This document shows positions 1 to 8,598 of a stretch of DNA of 64,000 bases, piece after piece. Location of the stretch: positions 62,001 through 126,000 of the forward strand of contig NZ_QUBS01000086.1 of the NCBI RefSeq assembly GCF_003390925.1. The letters run 5' to 3'. Source of the DNA: Trinickia diaoshuihuensis (GTDB taxonomy: Bacteria; Pseudomonadota; Gammaproteobacteria; Burkholderiales; Burkholderiaceae). Both the position numbers and the translations under genes were made by a program. The number at the start of each line of letters is the position of its first letter. The first letter of the stretch is position 1. Below the pieces are notes generated by a model. It saw only the letters and a list, made by a program, of their open reading frames with translations. It did no database searches and was not told the origin of the DNA.

Positions 1-1
1 T

Positions 2-928
2 CTGCTGTTCTCGAGCGACCTGGAGATGGATGGTTTGGCGGCCCGTTTCCAGCATGCGTTGCCGGCTAATCGTGACGTGACGTTATTCGGCACGCTCGGC
101 TTGTTCCCGATTCAATACACGTCCGACAACTTCCCCTCGAACAGCGTCCAGAAGGTAGGCGGCGATACGAAATGGATGCTCGGCGCGCAATTCGGCGCGC
201 AATGGAAGATCGATCCGCACAATACGGTCAAGGGCGCGATCGCTTATTACGACTTCCAGAACTTGCGCGGCACGTTGTCCTCGCCCTGCGCGCTATATGC
301 CGGCGTGACGAGTTGCAGCACCGACAACGAAGCGCCGACGTTCATGCAAGGCGGAAACACGCTGCTTGCCTTGCGCAACATCGTGCAGAACCCGAATCTC
401 GCACCGGGCGCGACGCCCGAACCGCAATTGTTCGGGCTGGCTTATAACTACCGCTTGCTCGATGTGAAGGGGCAGTGGGATACGGTGGTGGCCAATCGCC
501 TGAAGCTGCGGCTGGACGGCGAATACGTTCGCAATCTCGCCTATAACGAGGACAAGGCGTTCGGCGCGGCGTCGCTGCCCGTGAACAATTACGATTCGAC
601 TTCGATCAACGCGCAGCGCTCGGATTACCGCAGCGGCCCGAACGGGTACTTCGCGAAAGTGACGTTGGGCGAGCCCGAGCCGAATTCGAAGGGGCAATGG
701 AATTTCTCGCTGGGCTACAAGTACTTGCAACCCGACGCGACGCTCGATGCGCTTAACGACCCGGACTTCCATCTGGGCGGGACGAACGCGCGCGGCTATA
801 TTCTGAGCGCGGCCTATGCCGTGGCGCGCGATACGTGGCTCTCCGCGCGCTATCTGAGCGCGCGCGAGATCTACGGCCCGCCCGAATCGATCGACGTTCT
901 GCAACTCGAGCTCAACGCGAGATTCTAA
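2..928 (+). CDS. Putative outer-membrane porin (Porin_5-like), 5' end outside window
   Basis: The reading frame is open to the left window edge, so the N-terminus and signal peptide are missing; about 308 residues are visible. The sequence is rich in alternating aromatic/polar strands with many Gly, Tyr and Asn turns (GAQFGAQWKI, LAYNYRLLDVKGQW, ISAAYAVARDTWLSARYLSA-like segments) and ends in a terminal Phe (LNARF), the usual last residue recognised by the BAM complex. This is what a transmembrane beta-barrel looks like, and the pattern resembles the family called putative porin (Porin_5). Such proteins sit in the outer membrane; the substrate is unknown. The stop is two bases before the ATG of the coiled-coil gene downstream, so the two are co-transcribed. 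It could instead be another barrel family; the barrel assignment itself is firm. Confidence 0.7.
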   Translation: MLFSSDLEMDGLAARFQHALPANRDVTLFGTLGLFPIQYTSDNFPSNSVQKVGGDTKWMLGAQFGAQWKIDPHNTVKGAIAYYDFQNLRGTLSSPCALYAGVTSCSTDNEAPTFMQGGNTLLALRNIVQNPNLAPGATPEPQLFGLAYNYRLLDVKGQWDTVVANRLKLRLDGEYVRNLAYNEDKAFGAASLPVNNYDSTSINAQRSDYRSGPNGYFAKVTLGEPEPNSKGQWNFSLGYKYLQPDATLDALNDPDFHLGGTNARGYILSAAYAVARDTWLSARYLSAREIYGPPESIDVLQLELNARF

Positions 929-930
929 AA

Positions 931-1620
931 ATGAAATCGGTTCGCCAGATCGCTATCGCGGCGCAGGTTGCCGCCGCGCTGCTGCTGACCACGGCCGGCG
1001 CGCACGCGCAGAGCATGGAAGACAAACTGCGCGGACAACTGCGCTTGACTATCATGCAACTGCGTCAGCTTCAGGATAATCAAACGCAGCTTCAGGCCGA
1101 CAAAACCGCCGCCGAGCAGCAAAGGGACAGTGCGCTCGCGCAAGTAAAGGCGCTGCAAGCGCAATTGGCGGCGGCCCAAGGAAGCTCCGGTGCGCTCGCG
1201 GCGGCCGACCGGGCGCTCGCGCAAGAAAAGGCCGGGCACGCTCAGGATGCGCAGCAACTCGTAAAGTACAAGGCGGCATACGAGGCGCTTCAGTCGTCGG
1301 CCAAAGCGGCGGAGACGCAGCGTGCGCAGTTGGCGAGCGCTGCGACCCAGCGAGACGCGCAGTTGCAGGCATGCGAGGCAAAGAACGCGGACTTGTATCG
1401 GATCGGGCATGAGATCCTCGATGCCTATGAACACGTGGGTTGGGGCGCGATCTTCAGTTCGCGCGAGCCCTTCGCGCAAAAGGCGCGCGTGAAGTACGAT
1501 CAGATCGGTCAGCGTTACGGCGATCGGTTGTACGCGGGGAAATTCGACCCGTCGGCGCAGCCGGCACAAAGCGCGTCCGGTGCTGTCGCCGCGGATGCCG
1601 CGTCCGGCGCGCAGCCCTAA
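931..1620 (+). CDS. Periplasmic coiled-coil protein of unknown function
   Basis: 229 residues. I chose the ATG at 931, two bases after the porin stop, because it gives a clean Sec signal peptide (basic start, hydrophobic AAQVAAALLLTTAG, cleavage after AHAQ). Residues about 30-150 are an Ala/Gln/Lys-rich heptad-like stretch (LRQLQDNQTQLQADKTAAEQ and following) that should form a long coiled coil; residues about 155-200 are a compact conserved-looking segment (YRIGHEILDAYEHVGWG) and the tail is low-complexity Ala/Ser/Gln. Downstream of a barrel, it may act as a periplasmic partner or adaptor of that porin. That role is an inference from position only; I know no named family. Confidence 0.75.
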   Translation: MKSVRQIAIAAQVAAALLLTTAGAHAQSMEDKLRGQLRLTIMQLRQLQDNQTQLQADKTAAEQQRDSALAQVKALQAQLAAAQGSSGALAAADRALAQEKAGHAQDAQQLVKYKAAYEALQSSAKAAETQRAQLASAATQRDAQLQACEAKNADLYRIGHEILDAYEHVGWGAIFSSREPFAQKARVKYDQIGQRYGDRLYAGKFDPSAQPAQSASGAVAADAASGAQP

Positions 1621-1690
1621 TCGATCGCCGCGCGTAGGCGTGTTTATCCGCCATCAAATTTCTTAAATTGCTACCTTTAAGGATTGACCC

Positions 1691-2275
1691 ATGAACGAGC
1701 AAGCGACGAATGCCAGCGTATCGAACCAAGACGGTTGGATCGAAGCGATAGGCATCGAAGAACTCGCCGATCTGTTTCGCGGCGCGGGCTACCGCGTGAC
1801 GGCGGCCGAACAGAACGGCATCGTGCAGTTGATGAGCGCGAGCCAAGGTATCGGCTTCACCGTGCGCTTCGGCAACGTCGCAACGGGCTTGCTGGAGCAG
1901 CAGGCGGCCGGCGGCACGCAACCGAATGCCGTCCGGTATCTGGACTACACGCTCAGTTGCGTCATGCAAGTGCAGGGGGAATTGCCGGTCGAACTCGTCG
2001 CTAGCTGGAATCGGACCAAGCGCTTCGCGCGGTTGGCCAGCCATGGCGCGTTTCTCGCGCTCGAAATGGACGTCGTCGTGGCAGGCGGCGTCAGCGCGCG
2101 GCATCTGCGTTCGACGATCGAGCTATGGGATCGCCTAATCCAAGAATTTCTGCTTCATCTTCGCAATCGTCCCGCGATGGCCGCACAAGCAGCGTCGCCG
2201 GACGCGGGAGCGGATCACGCGGGCGGCGCGCCATCGGCGCCGAACGATGCGTCGTCTGCCGCGACCCTGCAATGA
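1691..2275 (+). CDS. YbjN-domain protein
   Basis: 194 residues, start supported by an AAGGA box 8 bases upstream. Residues about 18-155 match the YbjN family pattern: an N-terminal segment for a short alpha/beta fold, then VELVASWNRTKRFARL, LALEMDVVVAGGVSARHLRSTIELWDRLIQEF. YbjN proteins resemble the type III secretion chaperone fold and are described as sensory or regulatory, with no defined reaction. The C-terminal 35 residues are Ala/Pro-rich and probably disordered. It follows the coiled-coil gene after 70 bases and is likely in the same operon. Confidence 0.8.
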   Translation: MNEQATNASVSNQDGWIEAIGIEELADLFRGAGYRVTAAEQNGIVQLMSASQGIGFTVRFGNVATGLLEQQAAGGTQPNAVRYLDYTLSCVMQVQGELPVELVASWNRTKRFARLASHGAFLALEMDVVVAGGVSARHLRSTIELWDRLIQEFLLHLRNRPAMAAQAASPDAGADHAGGAPSAPNDASSAATLQ

Positions 2276-2297
2276 TCGATCGATTCGCGAGGCCGCA

Positions 2298-3059
2298 ATG
2301 ACGAGGCCGCGCGCGCAGCGCGTACAAGACGTCGACCGCAGCGGTTGTATCGCCTACGAAGGGCGTTTCCCCGGGCATTGCCCGCTGTGTTTCGGCCCCT
2401 TGGTACTGGTGCCCGAGACGCCGGGGCATGCGCGGCATGCCCACATCCGCCAGGCGGCGCAATGCGTATTGACGACGGATCAGTATCAACCGGCCGATCT
2501 CGCGGCGCGCGTGCAGCGCAATGCGCGGGTGGCGACGGCGAACCGGCGGCGTTTCGTACAAGAATGGGAACGCCACTATGCGCTGCTCAAGCATCTGTGC
2601 CCGACCTTCAGCATGGCGCGCATGACGACGGCGCTTTCGTATGCGGACGTGCTCGGCGTATGGTCGTATTCGAAACTTCGCGAGGAAACGATTGCACCGT
2701 TGTTGCTCGCGCTCTCGGGCTTCATGCGATCGAGCACGGCATCCGATCCCCTCGATCCGCCTGATACCCCTGATGGGTTCGGCAAGAGCGTGCGCTGGTT
2801 GCGCTTCTGGTTCGATGCGAGCGTGCGCGATATCGGCGATCTCTGGGCACCTCGTCCCGATGTCCCGGGCTTTTTTCGAGTGGAATACAGCGAGCCGGAA
2901 TCGACGCCGTTTCCGACCGGCGGACAAGTGATGCGATGGACGATGCTGCACGACATCCCGGGTATGTGGGCGAATCTCGAAGCCGGATCGACCGCACCTA
3001 TCACGCCGGTCGAACGTAATGCCTTCGAGCGTTTTCTCAAGCAGTCGCGAGACGCCTGA
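2298..3059 (+). CDS. Hypothetical protein with a CPLC motif
   Basis: 253 residues from the ATG at 2298, which has GAGG at a good distance; the frame is open further upstream but overlaps the YbjN gene. I do not recognise the family. The N-terminus has Cys-Pro-Leu-Cys followed by several His residues (HARHAHIRQ), which could bind a metal. The middle is helical and rich in Trp, Arg and Phe. There is no signal peptide and no membrane span, so it is probably cytoplasmic. It sits between the YbjN gene and a small secreted protein and is read as part of the same operon. Confidence 0.6.
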   Translation: MTRPRAQRVQDVDRSGCIAYEGRFPGHCPLCFGPLVLVPETPGHARHAHIRQAAQCVLTTDQYQPADLAARVQRNARVATANRRRFVQEWERHYALLKHLCPTFSMARMTTALSYADVLGVWSYSKLREETIAPLLLALSGFMRSSTASDPLDPPDTPDGFGKSVRWLRFWFDASVRDIGDLWAPRPDVPGFFRVEYSEPESTPFPTGGQVMRWTMLHDIPGMWANLEAGSTAPITPVERNAFERFLKQSRDA

Positions 3060-3082
3060 ACGACCGGCATAAGGAGTGGGCA

Positions 3083-3517
3083 ATGGCATCGAGACAACAC
3101 GAATCGAATACGTCGGGTGCGGATGTGTCGAACAAGAGGATGATCGCGATCGGCGCCGTGCTGGTCGCCGTGTCGATGCAGATGCCGGCTACCGCGCCGC
3201 GTGCGCAAACGCATGCTTCGACCGCTGTAGCGCCCTCGGCGACTTCCGCGGCCGCGCCGAAAAAATCGGTTTGCGTCGACGCACAAGTACAAGGCGAACG
3301 CGCGCTGTCTTACGACTGCCTGTCCGACCAACTCAAACCCAATCCCGCCCCTTCCGCCGGTGCGTCGCAAACGGCCGCCGAGGGGCTAGCGAAGTCGCCG
3401 TCGAATCGCCTAGGCACCTTCAATCTATCGACCGAACGCAACCGCTTCGGCTCCAACTGGGGTAAATCGGCGACGCCGCAGCGGCCCGCGCCGCCTGTCG
3501 CCGTGCCGCCGAAGTGA
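3083..3517 (+). CDS. Small secreted hypothetical protein
   Basis: 144 residues, preceded by a strong AAGGAG box. A hydrophobic segment at about residues 18-36 (KRMIAIGAVLVAVSMQMP) followed by an Ala-rich stretch ending APRAQ suggests export or anchoring in the inner membrane. The remainder is Pro/Ser/Ala-rich with two Cys (VCVDAQVQGERALSYDCLSD) that could pair. No family recognised. It is the last gene of the left-edge operon; the convergent TetR gene ends only 6 bases beyond its stop, so there is no room for a separate terminator. Confidence 0.6.
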   Translation: MASRQHESNTSGADVSNKRMIAIGAVLVAVSMQMPATAPRAQTHASTAVAPSATSAAAPKKSVCVDAQVQGERALSYDCLSDQLKPNPAPSAGASQTAAEGLAKSPSNRLGTFNLSTERNRFGSNWGKSATPQRPAPPVAVPPK

Positions 3518-3523
3518 GCGCGG

Positions 3524-4168
3524 TTAGACCGCGGCTCGCTTGAGTCCGACCATCTGATGCGCGAGCGCGACGCAAGGCCGCAGCGCCGAAAGCGGGGGCT
3601 TTCCGGCTAGGATCAAATCGTCGATCACGCCCAGTACCCCGCGAAAGAGAAACGTCGCGCTCATGTGCGCATTCGGCGATATCCATACGCCCTGCGTGTG
3701 TCCGCGCCGGATCAACGCCGTCAAGTCGCGCATGAACGCGCGGTCGGACGCCGTCCAGCGCGGCGACTCGGGGCCGAACACCACGTCGTGCAAGGGGCCC
3801 ATGTTCACATAGCCCTCGGCCGCGGCCTTCACCCAAGTCTCCAACCGGCGCGGCAAGTCGTCGGGCGGGCAAGCCGCCATCGCCGCATCGATATGCGCCT
3901 GAAACGTTTCGATGACGCTCTCGCGCAACGCGACGAGCAGCGCCGCTTTCGATTCGTAATGGTGATAGAAGGTGCCCTTCGCGGTACCCGCCAGTAGCAC
4001 GATCTCGTCGACGGTCGTCTCCTCGACGCCTTTCTCGACGAACAACGACGCGGCCGCGTCCAGAAGCTTCTTGGCGCTGCGCAGCCCGCGCGGCTGGGAT
4101 CGCCGTTGCGTGGCCGTGTGAGCGCCCGCTATTTCTTTCGTCGTGGACGTCAAAAGGGTTTCTCGCAT
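3524..4168 (-). CDS. TetR/AcrR-family transcriptional repressor
   Basis: 215 residues from the ATG at 4168; the frame extends upstream but the extra 34 codons are atypical and would run into the promoter region. The N-terminal helix-turn-helix is clear at about residues 25-75 (AKKLLDAAASLFVEKGVEETTVDEI, GTAKGTFYHHYESKAALL). The C-terminal two thirds is a helical ligand-binding domain of usual length. The gene is divergent from the RND efflux operon and two matched palindromes lie in that operon's promoter, so it is very probably the local repressor, released by a pump substrate. The inducer cannot be read from the sequence. Confidence 0.92.
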   Translation of the reverse strand: MRETLLTSTTKEIAGAHTATQRRSQPRGLRSAKKLLDAAASLFVEKGVEETTVDEIVLLAGTAKGTFYHHYESKAALLVALRESVIETFQAHIDAAMAACPPDDLPRRLETWVKAAAEGYVNMGPLHDVVFGPESPRWTASDRAFMRDLTALIRRGHTQGVWISPNAHMSATFLFRGVLGVIDDLILAGKPPLSALRPCVALAHQMVGLKRAAV

Positions 4169-4271
4169 CGATAAGGGTTGAGATTCCGGTGCGACGGCCA
4201 AGATGCCGCTTACGCACGCCGCATAGTTTACATCGTGGCCACCCGCCCGGACAGAGCGCCGAACCGCCACG

Positions 4272-4323
4272 TTGACGAAACCGACTGTTAGTCGAATAAT
4301 TGCACAATATCGACTGAAAGTCG
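4272..4323 (+). promoter_or_regulatory. RND operon promoter with twin TetR operators
   Basis: TTGACG at 4272-4277 and AATAAT at 4295-4300 are separated by exactly 17 bases, a good sigma-70 pair. The spacer ends with the palindrome CGACTGTTAGTCG (4282-4294). A second palindrome, CGACTGAAAGTCG (4311-4323), lies over the expected start of transcription; the two centres are 29 bases apart. Both have identical 5-base arms around a 3-base centre, so a TetR dimer bound at either would block RNA polymerase. Confidence 0.8.
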
Positions 4324-4350
4324 GGTTCGATTCAATGCCGGGAGTCTGTG

Positions 4351-5517
4351 ATGAACGAACATTCGCCGAAAGGGACGGCGACGCCCGCCGTACGAGGCAC
4401 GCCTTGGAAAGCCGTGGCGGGAACGGCGTTGGTCCTGCTCGTCGTGGCCGCCGCGCTCTGGTTTTGGCGCACGAGCCGGGCGGCTTCGCAGGGTTGGCCG
4501 TCGGGTGGGCCTATCGACGTCGCAGCGATGACGCTCAAGGCGGCGCCGGCGCCCGTGAGCATCGACGCCGTGGGCGAGTTGCGGGCGATACGGCAGGTCG
4601 ACGTGGCCAATGAAATTCCCGGACGCATCCGCGAGATCGGATTCGAATCGGGCCAACGCGCGAACGCGGGGGCCGCGTTGATCCAGCTCGACGACTCGAC
4701 GGAGCAAGCCAATCTGGCCGCGGCGAAAGCGAGCGCGGTTTTCGCGGAGCAGCAATGGCAACGGGCCAATGAATTGTCGGCCGTGGGCGCCACGTCGAAA
4801 GAGTTGCTGCAACAACGGCGCGCGGAGCGCGATCAGGCCACCGCGCAAGTCCGGCAAATCGAAACGCGAATCCGCAAGATGCGCGTGCATGCGCCGTTCG
4901 CCGGCGAACTCGGATTGCGCAAGGTCGATTTAGGGCAGTACCTCAACGCGGGCGACCCCATCGTCACCCTGACGGATTTGAGCACGCTCTATGTCAACTT
5001 CGACGTCCCGCAACGCCAACTCGAACGCCTGCGCGTCGGGCAACGCGTGACGGTCAAAGCCGATGCGCTCGACGGATCGCCCCAGCAGGCGACGATCGAT
5101 GCCATCGAACCGCAGGTCAGCAACGAAACGCGCAATGCCACCGTGCAGGCCACGTTGACCAACCAAACGGGCATCTTGAGGCCGGGCATGTACGTGAGCG
5201 TCGCGGTCGCGCTGCCGCCCGAGCCCGATGCATTGCTCGTACCGGCAACGGCCGTCATGACGTCCGCCTCGGGCAGTGCCGCGGCCGTAGTCCGCGCGCT
5301 CTCGGCCGATAGGACCGGTAAAGCCGATATCGTTCCTATTACGACGGGGCGCCGGATCGGCGACGAAATCGTCGTCACGGACGGCTTGAAGACGGGCGAC
5401 GTCGTCATCACCGAGGGACAACTGCGCGTGCGGCCTGGGGCCGCGGTCCGTGTCGTCGATCGAGCGTCGGCTGGTATGAGCGCCCAATCGACGAGCGCCC
5501 AATCGACGGGGGGATGA
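4351..5517 (+). CDS. RND efflux periplasmic adaptor (membrane fusion protein)
   Basis: 388 residues from the ATG at 4351 (GGGAG 6-10 bases upstream; a GTG directly before it is the alternative). One N-terminal membrane anchor (about residues 24-42, VLLVVAAALWFW) is followed by the usual adaptor order: biotinyl-lipoyl half (IPGRIREIGFESGQRANAGAALIQLDD), an alpha-helical hairpin (about residues 105-165), the second lipoyl half (APFAGELGLRKVDLGQYLNAGDPIVTL), beta-barrel (LYVNFDVPQRQLERLRVGQ) and a membrane-proximal domain. It bridges the inner-membrane pump and the outer-membrane channel. First gene of a three-gene operon; the stop is 3 bases before the pump ATG. Confidence 0.93.
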   Translation: MNEHSPKGTATPAVRGTPWKAVAGTALVLLVVAAALWFWRTSRAASQGWPSGGPIDVAAMTLKAAPAPVSIDAVGELRAIRQVDVANEIPGRIREIGFESGQRANAGAALIQLDDSTEQANLAAAKASAVFAEQQWQRANELSAVGATSKELLQQRRAERDQATAQVRQIETRIRKMRVHAPFAGELGLRKVDLGQYLNAGDPIVTLTDLSTLYVNFDVPQRQLERLRVGQRVTVKADALDGSPQQATIDAIEPQVSNETRNATVQATLTNQTGILRPGMYVSVAVALPPEPDALLVPATAVMTSASGSAAAVVRALSADRTGKADIVPITTGRRIGDEIVVTDGLKTGDVVITEGQLRVRPGAAVRVVDRASAGMSAQSTSAQSTGG

Positions 5518-5520
5518 GCG

Positions 5521-8500
5521 ATGAGATTCACAGATTTGTTCATCCGGCGCCCGATTTTATCGGTCACGCTGAGCCTGCTCATTTTGCTGACGGGCATTGC
5601 CGCGCTCGCGTCGCTGCCGACGCGCGAGTATCCGAAGATGGAAAGCGCGACGATCACGGTCACGACGCTGTACCCCGGCGCGAGCCAGGAAGTCATGCAA
5701 GGGTTCGTCACGACGCCGATCGCGCAGGCCATCGCGTCGGCGAACGGCATCGAGTACCTGACGTCCACCTCGACGCAGGGGCGCAGCGAAATCAAGGCGA
5801 AGCTCGTATTGAACGCCAATGCCGACCGCGCGATGACGGAAGTCCTCGCGAAGATCCAACAGGTCAAGTACAAACTGCCGCGCGATGCGTACGATCCCGT
5901 GATCGGCAAGGTCACGGACGGCGTTTCGGCCGTGCAATATCTGGCCTTCGTCGGCGACAAAGACAAGATTCCCCAAATCACCGATTTCATTACGCGCGTC
6001 GCGCAGCCGTTGATTACGTCGGTCCCGGGCGTGGCATCGGCCGATATCGTCGGCGGGCAAACGATCGCGATGCGCCTTTGGGTCGATCCGGTCAAGCTCG
6101 CCGCACATGGCATGACCGCGGGGGATCTCGCCGATGCGCTGCGCGCCAACAACGTGCAGGCGGCCCCGGGCGCCCTGAAAGGCGCCGGCACCGTCGTGCC
6201 GATTACGGCCGCGACCGACATGCGTAGCGTCGCGGGTTTTCGGGAGATGGTGATCAAGCACACGGCGAACAGCGTCGTGCGCCTGTCCGATGTGGCCACC
6301 ATCGAGATCGGCGGCGAGAACTACGACAGCAGCTTCTTATACAAGGGCGCACCCTCGGTGGCGCTCGCGATCTCTCCGACGCCCGACGGCAATCCGCTGA
6401 CGATCGTCGCCGGCGTCGATAAGCTGTTGCCCGATCTGCAGCGGGCCGCTCCGCCGGGACTGAAAATCGTCAATGCATTCGATACGGCTAGCTTCGTCAA
6501 TGCCTCGATCGAAGAGGTCATCCATACCTTGATCGAGGCGATCGTCATCGTCGTGCTCGTCATTTTCCTGTTTCTCGGCACCCTGCGCGCCGTGGTGATT
6601 CCGATCGTCACGATTCCGCTGTCGCTCGTCGGCACGGCCGCGCTGATGCTCGTCTGCGGTTTTTCGTTGAACCTATTGACGTTGCTGGCGATGGTGCTGG
6701 CGATCGGTCTCGTCGTGGACGATGCGATCGTCGTCGTCGAGAACATTCACCGGCATATCGAAGACGGTCTATCGCCGGCCCGAGCCGCATTATTGGGCGC
6801 GCGCGAGATCATTTGGCCCGTGATCGGCATGACGATCACGTTGGCGGCCGTCTACGCGCCGATCGGGCTCATGGGCGGTTTGACGGGGGCGCTCTTCAAG
6901 GAATTCGCATTTACGCTCGCCTGCGCCGTGATCGTGTCGGGTGTCATCGCGCTGACGCTCTCGCCGATGATGAGCAGTTTCTTGCTGAGCTCCAAGCTAA
7001 GCGAAGGGTACTTGGCCAAGCGCGTCGAGCAGATCGTGCAGGGACTGACGCGCCGCTACGGAAACTTGTTAGCGCGCACGCTTCACGCGCGTGCCGCCGT
7101 GTTGCTCGTCTGCGCAGCCGTACTCGCCGGAATCGTCTTCATGTTCTTCGGCGTACAGCGCGAGCTCGCGCCCACCGAAGATCAAGGCTATGTGTTCGTC
7201 CAGACGAAAGCGCCGCAATACGCCAACGTGCACTACACCGAGCAAGTCGCGTCGCGCGTCGAAACCGTCTTTCGAAAATTTTTCGACTACCACAGTAGTT
7301 TTCTCTACAACGGCAGCGACGGGCAGAACAACGGCTTCGGGGGGATCGTGCTGAAACCGTGGTCCGCGCGGGCGCAGTCGGCCGCTCAAGTGCAAGCGGC
7401 GTTGAACCAGAGCAGCGCGGGCATCACGGGCGCGTTCGTCACGGCGTTCCAGCCGCCCGCGTTGCCGGCGGGCAGCGGTGGTCTTCCGGTACAAATGGTC
7501 GTACGCGCGCCAACCGATTTCGCGACGCTCTATGGCGCGATGGAAGGCATCAAAGGCGCGGCGTGGGGCAGCGGTTTGTTCGCGTTCGTCGATAGCGACG
7601 TGGCATTCGACAGCCCCCAAGCGCGCATGACGATCAATGCGACGAAAGCCGGAGAGATGGGGATTGCGATGTCGGATATCGCATCGACGCTCGCCACACT
7701 CGTGGGCGAGAACTATATCAATCGCTTCAATTGGTTCGACCGTTCCTATGACGTCATCGCGCAGGTACCGCAGCAGGATCGCCGCGCGCCCGGCGATTTG
7801 ACCGGGTATTACGTGCGCGCCCAATCGGGCAAGCTCGTGCCGCTCTCCACGGTCGTCGACGTGCACGTCGCGCCGGCGGCGAACCGCTTGCCGCAGTTCA
7901 ATCAAATGAATGCGGTCACGCTGTCGGGCGTGTTGCTGCCGGGCGTGACGATGGGCCAAGCCGTCGATTTCCTCGAGCGGCAGGCGCTGCCGGCCGGCGC
8001 GAAGATCGATTGGCTTTCCGATAGCCGCCAGTTCGTCACCGAAGGCAATCGGCTGACCGTCTCGTTCTGCTTCGCACTCGTCGTCATTTTCCTGGTGTTG
8101 GCCGCTCAATTCGAAAGCCTGCGCGACCCGCTCGTCATCCTCGTCACGGTGCCGCTCGCGGTTTGCGGCGCGCTCGTGCCGTTATGGCTCGGCTATGGGA
8201 CATTGAACATCTATACGCAGATCGGGCTCGTGACGTTGATCGGGTTGATATCGAAGCACGGCATCCTAATGGTCTCGTTCGCAAACGATATCCAAATGCG
8301 CGAGGCGGTCGGGCCGGCCCAGGCCATTCTAAGGGCGGCCGTGATCCGGATGCGTCCCGTGTTGATGACGACGGCCGCGATGGTGACCGGATTGATCCCG
8401 CTTTTGTTCGCGGGCGGAGCTGGGGCCGCCAGCCGGTTCGCGATCGGTATCGTCGTTGTCGCGGGCATGTTGGTCGGCACGCTGTTTACGCTGTTCGTCT

Positions 8501-8598
8501 TGCCGACCATTTACAGCTTGATCGCGAAAGACCATCGCGAGCACGCGCGATCGACGCGCGCTCGCGAACTCGAGCGCGAGGTGTCGAGCCATGCGTAA
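5521..8598 (+). CDS. RND-family multidrug efflux transporter, inner membrane
   Basis: 1025 residues, full length for the HAE1/AcrB group. The start MRFTDLFIRRPILSVTLSLL is the canonical first transmembrane helix, followed by the periplasmic porter segment (LPTREYPKMESATITVTTLYPGAS). Helices 2-6 lie at about residues 335-500, including the proton-relay Asp pair D400-D401 in GLVVDDAIVVVENIHRH. The second periplasmic half and the last six helices (FCFALVVIFLVLAAQFESLRDPLVI) complete the two-fold repeat. It exports hydrophobic or amphiphilic compounds using the proton gradient. Given its place 5 kb from an NRPS cluster it might export that product, but such pumps are also common on their own. Confidence 0.95.
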   Translation: MRFTDLFIRRPILSVTLSLLILLTGIAALASLPTREYPKMESATITVTTLYPGASQEVMQGFVTTPIAQAIASANGIEYLTSTSTQGRSEIKAKLVLNANADRAMTEVLAKIQQVKYKLPRDAYDPVIGKVTDGVSAVQYLAFVGDKDKIPQITDFITRVAQPLITSVPGVASADIVGGQTIAMRLWVDPVKLAAHGMTAGDLADALRANNVQAAPGALKGAGTVVPITAATDMRSVAGFREMVIKHTANSVVRLSDVATIEIGGENYDSSFLYKGAPSVALAISPTPDGNPLTIVAGVDKLLPDLQRAAPPGLKIVNAFDTASFVNASIEEVIHTLIEAIVIVVLVIFLFLGTLRAVVIPIVTIPLSLVGTAALMLVCGFSLNLLTLLAMVLAIGLVVDDAIVVVENIHRHIEDGLSPARAALLGAREIIWPVIGMTITLAAVYAPIGLMGGLTGALFKEFAFTLACAVIVSGVIALTLSPMMSSFLLSSKLSEGYLAKRVEQIVQGLTRRYGNLLARTLHARAAVLLVCAAVLAGIVFMFFGVQRELAPTEDQGYVFVQTKAPQYANVHYTEQVASRVETVFRKFFDYHSSFLYNGSDGQNNGFGGIVLKPWSARAQSAAQVQAALNQSSAGITGAFVTAFQPPALPAGSGGLPVQMVVRAPTDFATLYGAMEGIKGAAWGSGLFAFVDSDVAFDSPQARMTINATKAGEMGIAMSDIASTLATLVGENYINRFNWFDRSYDVIAQVPQQDRRAPGDLTGYYVRAQSGKLVPLSTVVDVHVAPAANRLPQFNQMNAVTLSGVLLPGVTMGQAVDFLERQALPAGAKIDWLSDSRQFVTEGNRLTVSFCFALVVIFLVLAAQFESLRDPLVILVTVPLAVCGALVPLWLGYGTLNIYTQIGLVTLIGLISKHGILMVSFANDIQMREAVGPAQAILRAAVIRMRPVLMTTAAMVTGLIPLLFAGGAGAASRFAIGIVVVAGMLVGTLFTLFVLPTIYSLIAKDHREHARSTRARELEREVSSHA

